Source: Micromonospora phytophila (GTDB lineage: Bacteria; Actinomycetota; Actinomycetes; Mycobacteriales; Micromonosporaceae). Taken from it: 32,156 nucleotides of DNA. Below the pieces are notes generated by a model that saw nothing but the letters and a program-made list of their open reading frames with translations, made no database searches and had not been told where the DNA came from. The stretch's first letter is position 1. Every line of letters starts with the position of its first letter. Shown piece after piece: positions 7,969 to 15,289 of the stretch. A program made the position numbers and the translations under genes. The stretch covers positions 1 through 32,156 of the forward strand of contig NZ_JAMOKF010000029.1 in NCBI RefSeq assembly GCF_023656545.1, in the 5' to 3' direction.

Positions 7969-8679
7969 TCAGGCCACGCCGAGGTACGCCTCCTTGACGG
8001 CCGGGTCGTGCAGCAGTTCCTGCCCCGTGCCCTCCTTGACGATCCGGCCGGTCTCCAGCACGTAGCCCCGGTGGGCGCGCGACAGCGCCTGCTGGGCGTT
8101 CTGCTCCACCAGCAGGATCGTGGTGCCCTGCTCGTTGATCCGCGTGATGATCTCGAAGATCTGCTGGATCAGCTTGGGCGCCAGCCCCATCGACGGCTCG
8201 TCGAGCAGCAGCAGCCGCGGCCGCGCCATCAACGCCCGACCGACGGCGAGCATCTGCTGCTCGCCACCGGAGAGGGTGCCGCCGGCCTGCTTGCGGCGCT
8301 CGGCCAGGCGGGGGAACAAGTCCAGCACCATCGCCATGTCCTCGGCGATGCCGGCGCGGTCCCGCCGGGTGTAGGCGCCCATCTCCAGGTTCTCGATGAC
8401 CGTCATGCCCGGGAAGACGCCCCGGCCCTCGGGCGCCTGCCCGATGCCCCGGATCACCCGCAGGTCCGCGCGCATCCGGGTGACGTCGGTGCCGTCGAAG
8501 ACGATGGAGCCCTGCGCCACCGGGCGCAGCCCGGAGATCGCCCGCATCGTGGTGGTCTTGCCCGCCCCGTTGGCGCCGATGAGCGCGACCACCTCGCCCT
8601 CGTTGACCACGAGGCTGATCCCGTGCAGCGCCTGGATCCGCCCGTAGAGCAGCGTCAGGTCCTTGATCTCAAGCAGCAT
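7969..8679 (-). CDS. livF: Branched-chain amino acid ABC transporter, ATPase LivF
   Basis: One of two cytoplasmic ATPases that power import of branched-chain (or related) amino acids through LivH-LivM. The 236-residue protein has Walker A GANGAGKTT near residue 34, the signature LSGGEQQ, Walker B LLLLDEPSMGL, and the family-typical end 'LLHDPAVKEAYLGVA'. Length is exactly that of LivF. Its ATG overlaps the end of livG by 11 nt, so translation is probably coupled. It is the last gene of livKHMGF and is followed by a strong hairpin. Substrate preference cannot be fixed from the ATPase. Confidence 0.95.
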   Translation of the reverse strand: MLLEIKDLTLLYGRIQALHGISLVVNEGEVVALIGANGAGKTTTMRAISGLRPVAQGSIVFDGTDVTRMRADLRVIRGIGQAPEGRGVFPGMTVIENLEMGAYTRRDRAGIAEDMAMVLDLFPRLAERRKQAGGTLSGGEQQMLAVGRALMARPRLLLLDEPSMGLAPKLIQQIFEIITRINEQGTTILLVEQNAQQALSRAHRGYVLETGRIVKEGTGQELLHDPAVKEAYLGVA

Positions 8680-9589
8680 CGGTCGGCACCCCCAGGTACG
8701 CGGCGATCACCTTCGGGTCGTCCCGGACCTCGGCCGGCAGCCCGTCGGCGATCTTCTTGCCGAACTCCAGCACGACGATCCGATCGGTCACGCCCATCAC
8801 CAGGCGCATGTCGTGCTCGATCAGCAGCACCGTCGTGCCGTTGTCACGGATCTTGCGGATCAGCCCGAGCAGCTCCTCCTTCTCCGCCGGGGTGAAGCCG
8901 GCGGCCGGCTCGTCCAGGCAGAGCAGGGTCGGATCGGTGGCCAGCGCGCGGGCGATCTCCAGCCGGCGCTGCTCCCCGTACGACAGGTTGCGGGCCAGGT
9001 CTCCGGCGCGACGGTCGATGCCGACGAAGCGCAACAGCTCGTGCGCCTTGTCGCGACCGTGCCGCTCCTCCTTCCAGTGCCGCGGCAGGCGCAGCATGGC
9101 GGCGATGACGCTGGTCTTGTGGTGGGCGTCGGCGCCCACCATCACGTTCTCCAGCGCGGTCATCTCCGGGAAGAGCCGGATGTTCTGGAACGTGCGGGCG
9201 ATGCCGGCCTTGGTGATCCACGACCGGCGCTTGCCGCTGGTGCGCTGCCCCTTGAACCGGATCTCGCCCTCGGTCGGCCGGTAGACCCCCGTCATCGCGT
9301 TGAAGCAGGTCGTCTTGCCGGCGCCGTTCGGACCAATCAGGCCGAGGATCTCACCCTTGTACAGGGTGAAGGTGACGTCGTTGAGGGCGACCACGCCGCC
9401 GAAGCGCAGCGTGACGTGGTCGACCTCCAGCAGCGGCTCCCGCCCGGCGGGGTCGGGCGGCGCCGGGGTGGTCGTGGCCGGCTCGGCCGGACCCTTCTCC
9501 GGCGGCACCCCGATCGTGCTCCGCCCGTCGGCGGTGATGTCGCGGTCGCTGCTCGCGTCGCGTTCGCTTCTCATCTGCGGCTCACTCAT
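8669..9589 (-). CDS. livG: Branched-chain amino acid ABC transporter, ATPase LivG
   Basis: The second ATPase of the branched-chain amino acid importer. I start it at the ATG 9587-9589 (MSEPQM), which overlaps the livM stop by 8 nt. This leaves a 50-residue Pro/Ala-rich N-terminal extension before the ABC domain (LLEVDHVTLRFGGVVALNDVTF). A later start is possible, but no better site is seen. Motifs are Walker A GPNGAGKTTCFN, signature LSYGEQRRLEIARAL, Walker B LLCLDEPAAGFTPAE and the H-loop IEHDM. LivG differs from LivF in the 'TFQNIRLFPEMTALENVM' Q-loop region, clearly present here. The N-terminal extension is longer than in the E. coli protein. Confidence 0.94.
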   Translation of the reverse strand: MSEPQMRSERDASSDRDITADGRSTIGVPPEKGPAEPATTTPAPPDPAGREPLLEVDHVTLRFGGVVALNDVTFTLYKGEILGLIGPNGAGKTTCFNAMTGVYRPTEGEIRFKGQRTSGKRRSWITKAGIARTFQNIRLFPEMTALENVMVGADAHHKTSVIAAMLRLPRHWKEERHGRDKAHELLRFVGIDRRAGDLARNLSYGEQRRLEIARALATDPTLLCLDEPAAGFTPAEKEELLGLIRKIRDNGTTVLLIEHDMRLVMGVTDRIVVLEFGKKIADGLPAEVRDDPKVIAAYLGVPTDAA

Positions 9590-10736
9590 TGGGCACCGTC
9601 TCCTGGGGGACCGCTTCCTTGCGGCGGTCGGCGAACTCCGCCGCGCGACGCCGGTTGGGCACAATGCCCTGCGGACGGAAGATCATCATCACGATGACGA
9701 CCAGACCGAAGATCAGAATCCGGTACTCGGCGGCGTCGAACTCCACGCCGATCAGATCACCGACGCCCCGCAGCCATTCGGGCAGGTACCAGGTGATCGC
9801 TCCACCGACGATAGCGCCCTTGATGTTGCCCGCCCCGCCGAGGATCACCGCGGCGAGCACCAGGATCGAGCTCTCCAGCACGAAGCTGTCGGAGTTGATG
9901 AAGGTTTGCTTCCCGGCGAAGACCGCGCCGGTCAGACCACCCACCGCGGCGCCGATGGCGAACGCCCACAGCTTGTACTTGAAGGTCGGCACGCCCATGA
10001 TCTCGGCGGCGTCCTCGTCCTCCCGGATCGCCACCCAGGCCCGACCGACCCGGCTGTTGACCAAGTTCCGCATCAGGAAGATCACCACGATGATCAGTGT
10101 GAGGATCAGCCAGTAGTACGGCTTGGAGTCCACCACGCCGAACAACGGCTTGCCGTCCGAACCGGTGCCCGGCGGGTGCGCCACCTCCGGGATGCCCCGC
10201 TGCCCCTGCAGGACGCCCTCGTTGCGGGCGGCGTAGAGCCGGATCATCTCGGCGAAGCCGAGCGTCACGATGGCCAGGTAGTCACCGCGCAGCCGCAGCG
10301 TCGGCCCGCCGAGGATGACACCGGAGATCATCGTGACCGCGATCGCCACCGGCACCGCGGCCAGCCAGGGCCAGTTCGTCCCGAGCCGGCTCTCCGGCGA
10401 CGTCAGCAGCGCCACGGTGTACGCACCCACCGCGTAGAAGCCGAAATAGCCGAGGTCGAGCAGGCCGGTAAAACCGACCACGACGTTGAGGCCCACCGCC
10501 AGCAGGACGAAGACGGCGGTGTCGAAGAGGACCGCCGCGAAGTCCGACCGGGTGGTGTAGAGGGCGAAGTACTCGCTGCCGATCGGGAAGCCGAGGTACT
10601 CGTAGAACCACCGGTTCGGCAGGATGTAGAGGAAGACGACCAACGCCGCCAGGGCGGCCCAACGGAACTGTTTCGGCATGCTCGCCCAGCGGTCCTTGAA
10701 CCCCGGCGTCCGTTGCTTTTCCACGGTGGCGGTCAT
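9582..10736 (-). CDS. livM: Branched-chain amino acid ABC transporter, permease LivM
   Basis: Inner-membrane permease forming the channel with LivH; 384 residues. A cytoplasmic basic N-terminus is followed by a first membrane segment (WAALAALVVFLYILP). About eight more hydrophobic segments follow, including 'VGLNVVVGFTGLLDLGYFGFYAVGAY', the family hallmark. The coupling loop to the ATPases contains 'LVNSRVGRAWVAIREDEDAAEIMGVPTFKYKLWAF', the conserved EAA-like region. The start is the ATG 10734-10736, whose ATGA overlaps the livH stop; this decides against a longer upstream frame. It also overlaps livG by 8 nt. Confidence 0.95.
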   Translation of the reverse strand: MTATVEKQRTPGFKDRWASMPKQFRWAALAALVVFLYILPNRWFYEYLGFPIGSEYFALYTTRSDFAAVLFDTAVFVLLAVGLNVVVGFTGLLDLGYFGFYAVGAYTVALLTSPESRLGTNWPWLAAVPVAIAVTMISGVILGGPTLRLRGDYLAIVTLGFAEMIRLYAARNEGVLQGQRGIPEVAHPPGTGSDGKPLFGVVDSKPYYWLILTLIIVVIFLMRNLVNSRVGRAWVAIREDEDAAEIMGVPTFKYKLWAFAIGAAVGGLTGAVFAGKQTFINSDSFVLESSILVLAAVILGGAGNIKGAIVGGAITWYLPEWLRGVGDLIGVEFDAAEYRILIFGLVVIVMMIFRPQGIVPNRRRAAEFADRRKEAVPQETVPNE

Positions 10737-11683
10737 GCGCGCGCCCTCCCGAGTGATTCGCCGAGCAGTCCGGTCGGCCGGAACATCAGCAGCACGACCA
10801 GCAGCACGAAGCCGGTGAAGTCCTTCCAGTCTCCGCCGAAGAGGCCGGCGGCGTAGTTCTCCGCCACCCCCAGCAGCAGACCACCGAGCAGCGCGCCACG
10901 CAGGTTGCCGATGCCGCCGAGCACCGCGGCCGCGAAGGCCTTGAGCCCGATCAGGAAGCCGATGTTGAACTTGGTGTAGCCGTACCGGACGTTCCACAGC
11001 AGGGCGGCGACGCCCGCCATGATCCCGCCGAGCACGAAGACCAGCAGGATCACCCGGTTCTTGTTGACGCCCATCAGCGCCGCGGTGTCCGCGTCCTGCG
11101 CCACCGCCCGGATGCCGCGGCCGAGCCGGCTGCGGTTCACGAACTGGTCGAGCCCGACCATCATCACCAGGGTCACGCCGAGGATCAGCAGCTGGACATT
11201 GGTCACGCCAGCGCCGAAGACGGTGAAGACCGTCTCGGACTTGATCAGTGTCGGCATGCCGAACGGCGCGCGGGCGGTGCCGATGCCGAACGACTCGGCG
11301 AGCACAAACGAGGCGCCGATCGCGGTGATCAGGAAGGCCAACGGCGGGGCGTTACGCCGTCGCAGCGGCCGGTAGGCCACCAGCTCGACGGTGACCGCGG
11401 TGGCCGCCGAGGCGATCGCCGCGACCGCCAGGCCCGCCAGCAGCGCGAGCAGCAGCGGACCGAAGGCCGGTGAGGGGCTGTTCTGGTTGTAGCCGAGCGC
11501 CTCCCACGTCCACAGGGCGGTGAAGGTACCGACCATGAAGACCTCGGAGTGCGCGAAGTTGATCAGGCGAAGAACGCCGTACACCAGGGTGTAGCCGAGA
11601 GCCACGAGCGCGTAGATGGCGCCCTGCTCCAGCCCAGTTATGGTCAGTGCCGGGAAGTTCCCGACGAGCTCATCGAAGTTCAA
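10733..11683 (-). CDS. livH: Branched-chain amino acid ABC transporter, permease LivH
   Basis: The other membrane permease of the importer. The family hallmarks are 'LEQGAIYALVALGYTLVYGVLRLINFAHSEVFMVG' near the N-terminus and the coupling-loop 'SRLGRGIRAVAQDADTAALMGVNKNRVI'. The C-terminal 'KAFAAAVLGGIGNLRGALLGGLLLGVAE' segment is also conserved. About eight membrane segments are visible. The start is a non-ATG codon: I prefer the TTG at 11681-11683 because a GGAG lies 6 nt upstream; a second TTG at 11693-11695 would add four residues but lacks a ribosome site. The weak TTG and the hairpin upstream would both keep permease output below that of the binding protein. Confidence 0.92.
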   Translation of the reverse strand: MNFDELVGNFPALTITGLEQGAIYALVALGYTLVYGVLRLINFAHSEVFMVGTFTALWTWEALGYNQNSPSPAFGPLLLALLAGLAVAAIASAATAVTVELVAYRPLRRRNAPPLAFLITAIGASFVLAESFGIGTARAPFGMPTLIKSETVFTVFGAGVTNVQLLILGVTLVMMVGLDQFVNRSRLGRGIRAVAQDADTAALMGVNKNRVILLVFVLGGIMAGVAALLWNVRYGYTKFNIGFLIGLKAFAAAVLGGIGNLRGALLGGLLLGVAENYAAGLFGGDWKDFTGFVLLVVLLMFRPTGLLGESLGRARA

Positions 11684-11709
11684 GTGGGGCTCCAACTGTG
11701 GCGGTCAAG

Positions 11710-11745
11710 CGGTGCGGCCGGGAGGAGAACCTCCCGGCCGCACCG
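11710..11745 (-). terminator. Perfect 16-bp hairpin between livK and livH
   Basis: Arms 11710-11725 and 11730-11745 are exactly complementary over 16 bp around a 4-nt loop (UUCU in the minus-strand RNA). It lies about 30 nt after livK and about 30 nt before livH. There is no U-run, so read-through is expected. The usual role of such a hairpin is partial termination and 3'-end protection, which raises the binding protein over the permeases. Confidence 0.7.
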
Positions 11746-11778
11746 TTTGGCATCCCTTGGCGGGACCGGACTAACCGA

Positions 11779-12945
11779 TCAGGCCTTGGGGATCTCGATG
11801 TCCGGAACGACCTTGCCCGCGTTGACCTTGAAGGCCCAGACGAGGACCTGGGCCGGGTCGAGCTCGCCGGTGCCCTCGAACTTGTAGGTCACACCGGTGG
11901 CGCCGCCGGCCTTGTTGTAGGCCTTGACGAAGGCGAGCAGATCCTCGCGGCTGGCCTTGCCGCTCTTGATGCCCTCAAGGAAGATCTTCGTGATGTCGTA
12001 CGAGACGTCGGCGTAGGTGCCCGGCTCGGCGTTCTCGAACGCGGCCTTGTAGTCCGTCACGAAGGTGCCCTTGGCCGCCGTGGCCGGGGCGCACGGGCAG
12101 GTCAGGATCGTGCCCTCGGCGACCTGCTGGCCGGCGACGGAGATGAAGTTGGCGTCGTTGACGCCGTCACCGGCGACCATCGTGCCCTTCCAGCCGGCGC
12201 CCTTGAGCTGCTTGAGCAGCAGGCCCGCCTCGGTGTAGTAGCCACCGAAGAAGAGGACGTCCGCGCCGCTGCCGACGATCTTGGTGACGACGGCGGAGAA
12301 GTTGGTCTGCTTGACCTGGACCTTGTCCTCACCGGCGACGGTGCCGATGATCTTCTTGACCTCGTCCACCAGGCCGGCGCCGTAGGCCGACTGGTCGTCG
12401 ACCACGTAGACCTTCTGGGCCTTCATGACGTTCTTGATGTAGCGACCGGCCGCCGGGCCCTGGGAGGTGTCGTTGCCGACGCCCCGGTGGAAGATCTTCC
12501 AGCCCTTGGTGCTCAGGCTGGGACGGGTCGCCGAGGGGGTGATGATCGGCAGGCTGACCTGGTTGAAGATCGGGTCGGCCACCTCGGACTCGCCCGAGAA
12601 CGCCGGGCCGACGATGCCGACGACCTTGGTGTCACTCGCCGCCTTCTGGGCCAGCGGCGCGGCCTTGGCCGGGTCACCCTGCGAGTCGTACTCCTCGAGG
12701 TTGACCTTGCAGTCGGCGTTCTCCTTGTTGTACTGGTCGATCGCCAGCTTGGTGCCGTTACGCATGTGGATACCGAGACCCGCGGCGTCGCCGGTCAGCG
12801 GGCCGAAGAATCCGAGCTTCAGATCACAGGCGGCCGAACTGCCGCCGCCTTCGCTACCACTGTCAGCCTTACATGCGGCGGCGCCACCGAAAACGAGCGC
12901 GCTGATGGCTACGCCACTCAGCACCCGTGCGAGCTTCTGCCTCAA
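11779..12945 (-). CDS. livK: Branched-chain amino acid ABC transporter, substrate-binding lipoprotein LivK
   Basis: Extracellular lipid-anchored receptor that captures the amino acid and delivers it to LivHM; 388 residues. The start is taken as the TTG at 12943-12945, because GGAGGAGG (12955-12962) lies 9 nt upstream and the resulting N-terminus MRQKLARVLSG is a normal signal peptide. An ATG 12 codons earlier has no site. The lipobox is GGAAAC with the lipid-modified Cys at residue 25, followed by a Ser/Gly linker. The mature part shows the type I periplasmic-binding fold with 'LGFFGPLTGDAAGLG', 'GIVGPAFSGESEVADPIF' and 'ADVLFFGGYYTEAGLLLKQL'. It heads the operon, preceded by a leader hairpin. 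Ligand could be leucine, isoleucine, valine or another amide/urea-type solute. Confidence 0.94.
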   Translation of the reverse strand: MRQKLARVLSGVAISALVFGGAAACKADSGSEGGGSSAACDLKLGFFGPLTGDAAGLGIHMRNGTKLAIDQYNKENADCKVNLEEYDSQGDPAKAAPLAQKAASDTKVVGIVGPAFSGESEVADPIFNQVSLPIITPSATRPSLSTKGWKIFHRGVGNDTSQGPAAGRYIKNVMKAQKVYVVDDQSAYGAGLVDEVKKIIGTVAGEDKVQVKQTNFSAVVTKIVGSGADVLFFGGYYTEAGLLLKQLKGAGWKGTMVAGDGVNDANFISVAGQQVAEGTILTCPCAPATAAKGTFVTDYKAAFENAEPGTYADVSYDITKIFLEGIKSGKASREDLLAFVKAYNKAGGATGVTYKFEGTGELDPAQVLVWAFKVNAGKVVPDIEIPKA

Positions 12946-13015
12946 GGCCCGAACCCTCCTCCGTCCCATGGCCCGAACCACCCGCTGCCAACTGGCTCTT
13001 GCGGGGGCGGACGAA

Positions 13016-13050
13016 CCAGACCGTCGTCGCCGGTCTGGGGCCGGACGTTA
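13016..13050 (-). promoter_or_regulatory. Candidate livK promoter and 5'-end hairpin
   Basis: TAACGT (13045-13050, minus) fits the TAnnnT -10 form and predicts a start near 13038. Exactly there begins a perfect 8-bp hairpin, with arms 13031-13038 and 13016-13023 and a 7-nt loop. A hairpin at the extreme 5' end would protect the roughly 90-nt leader. The possible -35, TTACGT 18 nt upstream (13069-13074), is weak. I looked for a GlnR box here and did not find one with correct spacing. Confidence 0.4.
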
Positions 13051-13204
13051 TCCCACCGGTGAGCTGTGACGTAAGCCCCAGGGGTCTGGGTTGACCGAAC
13101 CGTTACACGCCGTGGCGGATTGGAAACGATGGCTGTAAGAACCTTAGATCATGAAGGGCTTTCACCTTTGTTTCGTAGGTAACGAGCAACCGGCCTTCGA
13201 CCCG

Positions 13205-14395
13205 CTACCGATCGGCCGTCGGCACCCCCGCCCACCAGGCACGAGACCCCAAACCGTCGTCGGCAACCAACAACAGACGATCACCCCACGACGCCACCGC
13301 CAGCGCCGCACCGCCGGCATCCGGCACCGCCACCGGCAACGCCACCGCCCGCCATGAATCACCCGAATCGGCGGATAGCCACACTCCGTGACCGCGACCG
13401 TCCGCGACGACCACCACCAGCGCCCGCCCGGCGGCCACCAGAGAACCCACCGACGACACCCCCGGCCCGGCCCCGCCGAACCGGCCGCCCGGACGCCAAC
13501 CCAGCCCCACCAGCCGCCAGGCCCCGAACCCGCCAGGCACCGGACCGACCGCCACCGCTGCACCGCCGACCGACGCCACCCGCTGCGCCTGCCCCTGCCC
13601 GTCCGGCGTCGGCAGCACCGCCCGCCGCCAGACCCGCCCGTCCGACGAGGTCCACGCCAGCGGCACCAACGCCGCACCCCCGAGCGGCAGCACCGCCCCC
13701 ACCACCAGCCACCCCGACGACACCGCCGTCGCGTCATACGCGAACGTGCCACCCCGCTCGTCGCCGGCCAACTCCGCGACGCCCTCCCGTGGCGTGAAAC
13801 CCTCCGCGTCCGGCGAGGTCCAGACCGCCGCCCCGTCGACCCGGGTCCCCACGACCAACCACCCCGCCGGGCCGGCGGCCAGCCGGGAAACGCCCACCGC
13901 ACGCGGACCGCCATACCACTCCAGGGGGGCCGCCACCTCCCGCAACGTCCCACCCGACCCCTGCACCCACGTGCCGACGCGCGGATTGCCGTGCACGCCC
14001 CCGCTCTTCGCCCCGATCGCCGCCACCCGCCCAGCCCGACAGGCCACCGCCGAGAACACATGCTGCCGGCCGTAGAACGACGACGCCGCCACCGGCAACG
14101 GCGACCAGGACGTGGCGTCCGAGCTGACCCACGCGGCCGGCCTGGTCCGCCCCGCCGCATCGGCCACCCCGCCCACCACGAACCACCGGCCGTCGCAGGC
14201 CACCGCGTCGCGCACCATCAGCCGGCCGGTCCCGCCAGGTGGCGTCGGCAGGGTCAGCGACCGCCACGCCGGCCGCAGCGGCTCCGCCTCAGGGACGTCC
14301 GGCTCCACCCCGTCGCTGTCCGACTCCCCCGGCACACACCCGGTCAGAAGCACGGCGAGGACGGCGAGCAGCGCCACCAGCGGCCGGGCCGACAT
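13205..14395 (-). CDS. Secreted lipoprotein of unknown function with beta-propeller-like repeats
   Basis: A 396-residue exported lipoprotein. The signal peptide (MSARPLVALLAVLAVLLTGC) ends in a clean lipobox LLTGC with the lipid-modified Cys at residue 20, then an acidic/Pro linker. The body repeats a pattern of a hydrophobic strand 'W.VVGG/GWLVVGT' followed by 'W.S.D...W' (AAWVSSDATSW, AVWTSPDAEGF, LAWTSSDGRVW, GVWLSADSGDSW). This resembles sialidase/BNR-type beta-propeller repeats, here about four to six. No catalytic motif is visible, so I infer a surface binding or structural role. The ATG is fixed by a TAnnnT box 7 nt upstream. It is monocistronic, between livK and pdtaR. Confidence 0.8.
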   Translation of the reverse strand: MSARPLVALLAVLAVLLTGCVPGESDSDGVEPDVPEAEPLRPAWRSLTLPTPPGGTGRLMVRDAVACDGRWFVVGGVADAAGRTRPAAWVSSDATSWSPLPVAASSFYGRQHVFSAVACRAGRVAAIGAKSGGVHGNPRVGTWVQGSGGTLREVAAPLEWYGGPRAVGVSRLAAGPAGWLVVGTRVDGAAVWTSPDAEGFTPREGVAELAGDERGGTFAYDATAVSSGWLVVGAVLPLGGAALVPLAWTSSDGRVWRRAVLPTPDGQGQAQRVASVGGAAVAVGPVPGGFGAWRLVGLGWRPGGRFGGAGPGVSSVGSLVAAGRALVVVVADGRGHGVWLSADSGDSWRAVALPVAVPDAGGAALAVASWGDRLLLVADDGLGSRAWWAGVPTADR

Positions 14396-14402
14396 GGATC
14401 AG

Positions 14403-14408
14403 ATGCTA
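14403..14408 (-). promoter_or_regulatory. -10 box for the leaderless lipoprotein mRNA
   Basis: TAGCAT (14403-14408, minus) lies 7 nt before the ATG of the lipoprotein gene, with no ribosome binding site between them. This is the leaderless geometry. Confidence 0.58.
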
Positions 14409-14430
14409 TCGACCGCCCGCCCGCGCGACG

Positions 14431-14444
14431 GCCCCCTCCGGGGC
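14431..14444 (-). terminator. Short GC hairpin after pdtaR
   Basis: GCCCC (14431-14435) pairs with GGGGC (14440-14444) around a 4-nt loop, 13 nt after the pdtaR stop and just upstream of the next promoter. There is no U-run, so it is a weak terminator call. Confidence 0.4.
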
Positions 14445-14457
14445 GCGGCCTGCGAAG

Positions 14458-15078
14458 TCAGGGGGCCGGCTGGGCGACCTCGCCGCCAGCGGTCTCGGCG
14501 AGAATCCGCTCGGCGACCTCCTTCATGGTCATCCGGTGGTCCATCGCCGTGCGCTGGATCCACTTGAACGCCTGCGGCTCGGTCATCCCGTACGTCGTCA
14601 TCAGCGCACCCTTGGCGCGCTCGACCGTCTTGCGGATCTCCAGCCGGTCGGTCAGCCCGGCGACCTCTGCCTCCAAGGCGGCGACCTCCGAGTAGCGGGA
14701 CAGGGCGATCTCCACCGCCGGAACCAGGTCGCTCTTCTGGAACGGCTTCACCAGGTACGCCATCGCGCCGGCCGCCCGGGCCCGCTCCACCAGATCACGC
14801 TGGCTGAACGCGGTCAGGATGATCACCGGGGCGATCCGGGCGCCGGCGATCCGCTCGGCGGCGGCCAGGCCGTCCATGATCGGCATCTTGATGTCGAGGA
14901 TGACGAGGTCGGGCTTCAGCTCCTCGGCGAGCCGAACGGCGGTCTCGCCGTCACCGGCCTCCCCGACCACCTCGTAGCCCTCTTCGACGAGCATCTCGGC
15001 GAGGTCCAGCCGGATGAGCGCCTCGTCCTCGGCGATCAGTACGCGCCTGCGCTCGGCATCCGTCTGCGTCTCGGCCAC
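14458..15078 (-). CDS. pdtaR: ANTAR-domain response regulator (PdtaR-like)
   Basis: A 206-residue two-domain regulator. Residues about 12-130 are a receiver domain: acidic cluster E17-D18-E19, phospho-acceptor D62 in ILDIKMP, switch Thr in ILTAFSQ and Lys111 in YLVKPF. Residues about 135-195 are an ANTAR RNA-binding domain (ERAKGALMTTYGMTEPQAFKWIQRTAMDHRMTMKEVAERI). In this family phosphorylation promotes dimerisation and binding to paired RNA hairpins, causing antitermination or control of translation. It matches M. tuberculosis PdtaR (Rv1626), also found between the pyk-tesB and polA loci. The partner kinase is not adjacent. The GTG at 15076-15078 has a GGGAG six nt upstream. Confidence 0.93.
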   Translation of the reverse strand: MAETQTDAERRRVLIAEDEALIRLDLAEMLVEEGYEVVGEAGDGETAVRLAEELKPDLVILDIKMPIMDGLAAAERIAGARIAPVIILTAFSQRDLVERARAAGAMAYLVKPFQKSDLVPAVEIALSRYSEVAALEAEVAGLTDRLEIRKTVERAKGALMTTYGMTEPQAFKWIQRTAMDHRMTMKEVAERILAETAGGEVAQPAP

Positions 15079-15130
15079 GAGCCACTCCCACCATCGTTCC
15101 GGGCACGGTTACCACCCATGCTCCCGCACG

Positions 15131-15148
15131 AGCCTAGTCGGGTACAGT
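15131..15148. promoter_or_regulatory. Divergent -10 boxes for pdtaR and tRNA-Leu
   Basis: TAGGCT on the minus strand (15131-15136) would start pdtaR transcription about 45 nt before its GTG. TACAGT on the plus strand (15143-15148) would start the tRNA transcript about 20 nt before its 5' end. Both match TAnnnT, and they lie only six bases apart, so the two units may compete for polymerase. Neither has a clear -35. Confidence 0.42.
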
Positions 15149-15173
15149 GAGCCACACCTCCGACAGGGGTACC

Positions 15174-15257
15174 GCCGGGATGGAGGAAGCGGCAGACTCG
15201 GATGCCTCAAAAGCATCTGCCCGAGAGGGCGTGCGGGTTCAAGTCCCGCTCCCGGCA
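15174..15257 (+). tRNA. tRNA-Leu (anticodon CAA)
   Basis: A complete class II tRNA of 84 nt. The acceptor stem GCCGGGA/TCCCGGC (15174-15180, 15250-15256) is followed by discriminator A15257. The D stem is GAG/CTC and the anticodon stem is GATGC/GCATC (15201-15205, 15213-15217), around loop CTCAAAA with anticodon CAA at 15208-15210. A 15-nt long variable arm (GCCC/GGGC stem) and the T arm GCGGG-TTCAAGT-CCCGC complete it. The long variable arm and A73 fix it as leucine, reading codon UUG. CCA is not encoded. Four T residues follow at 15259-15262. Confidence 0.97.
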
Positions 15258-15289
15258 CTTTTGTCATACACCTGTTCGATGATGCGGGC

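Noticed and set aside
13081..13140. GTTAC and GAAAC half-sites upstream of livK resembling a GlnR (nitrogen) box
   Set aside because: The half-sites are about 16 nt apart and do not keep the regular 11-nt spacing of GlnR a/b sites; not supported.
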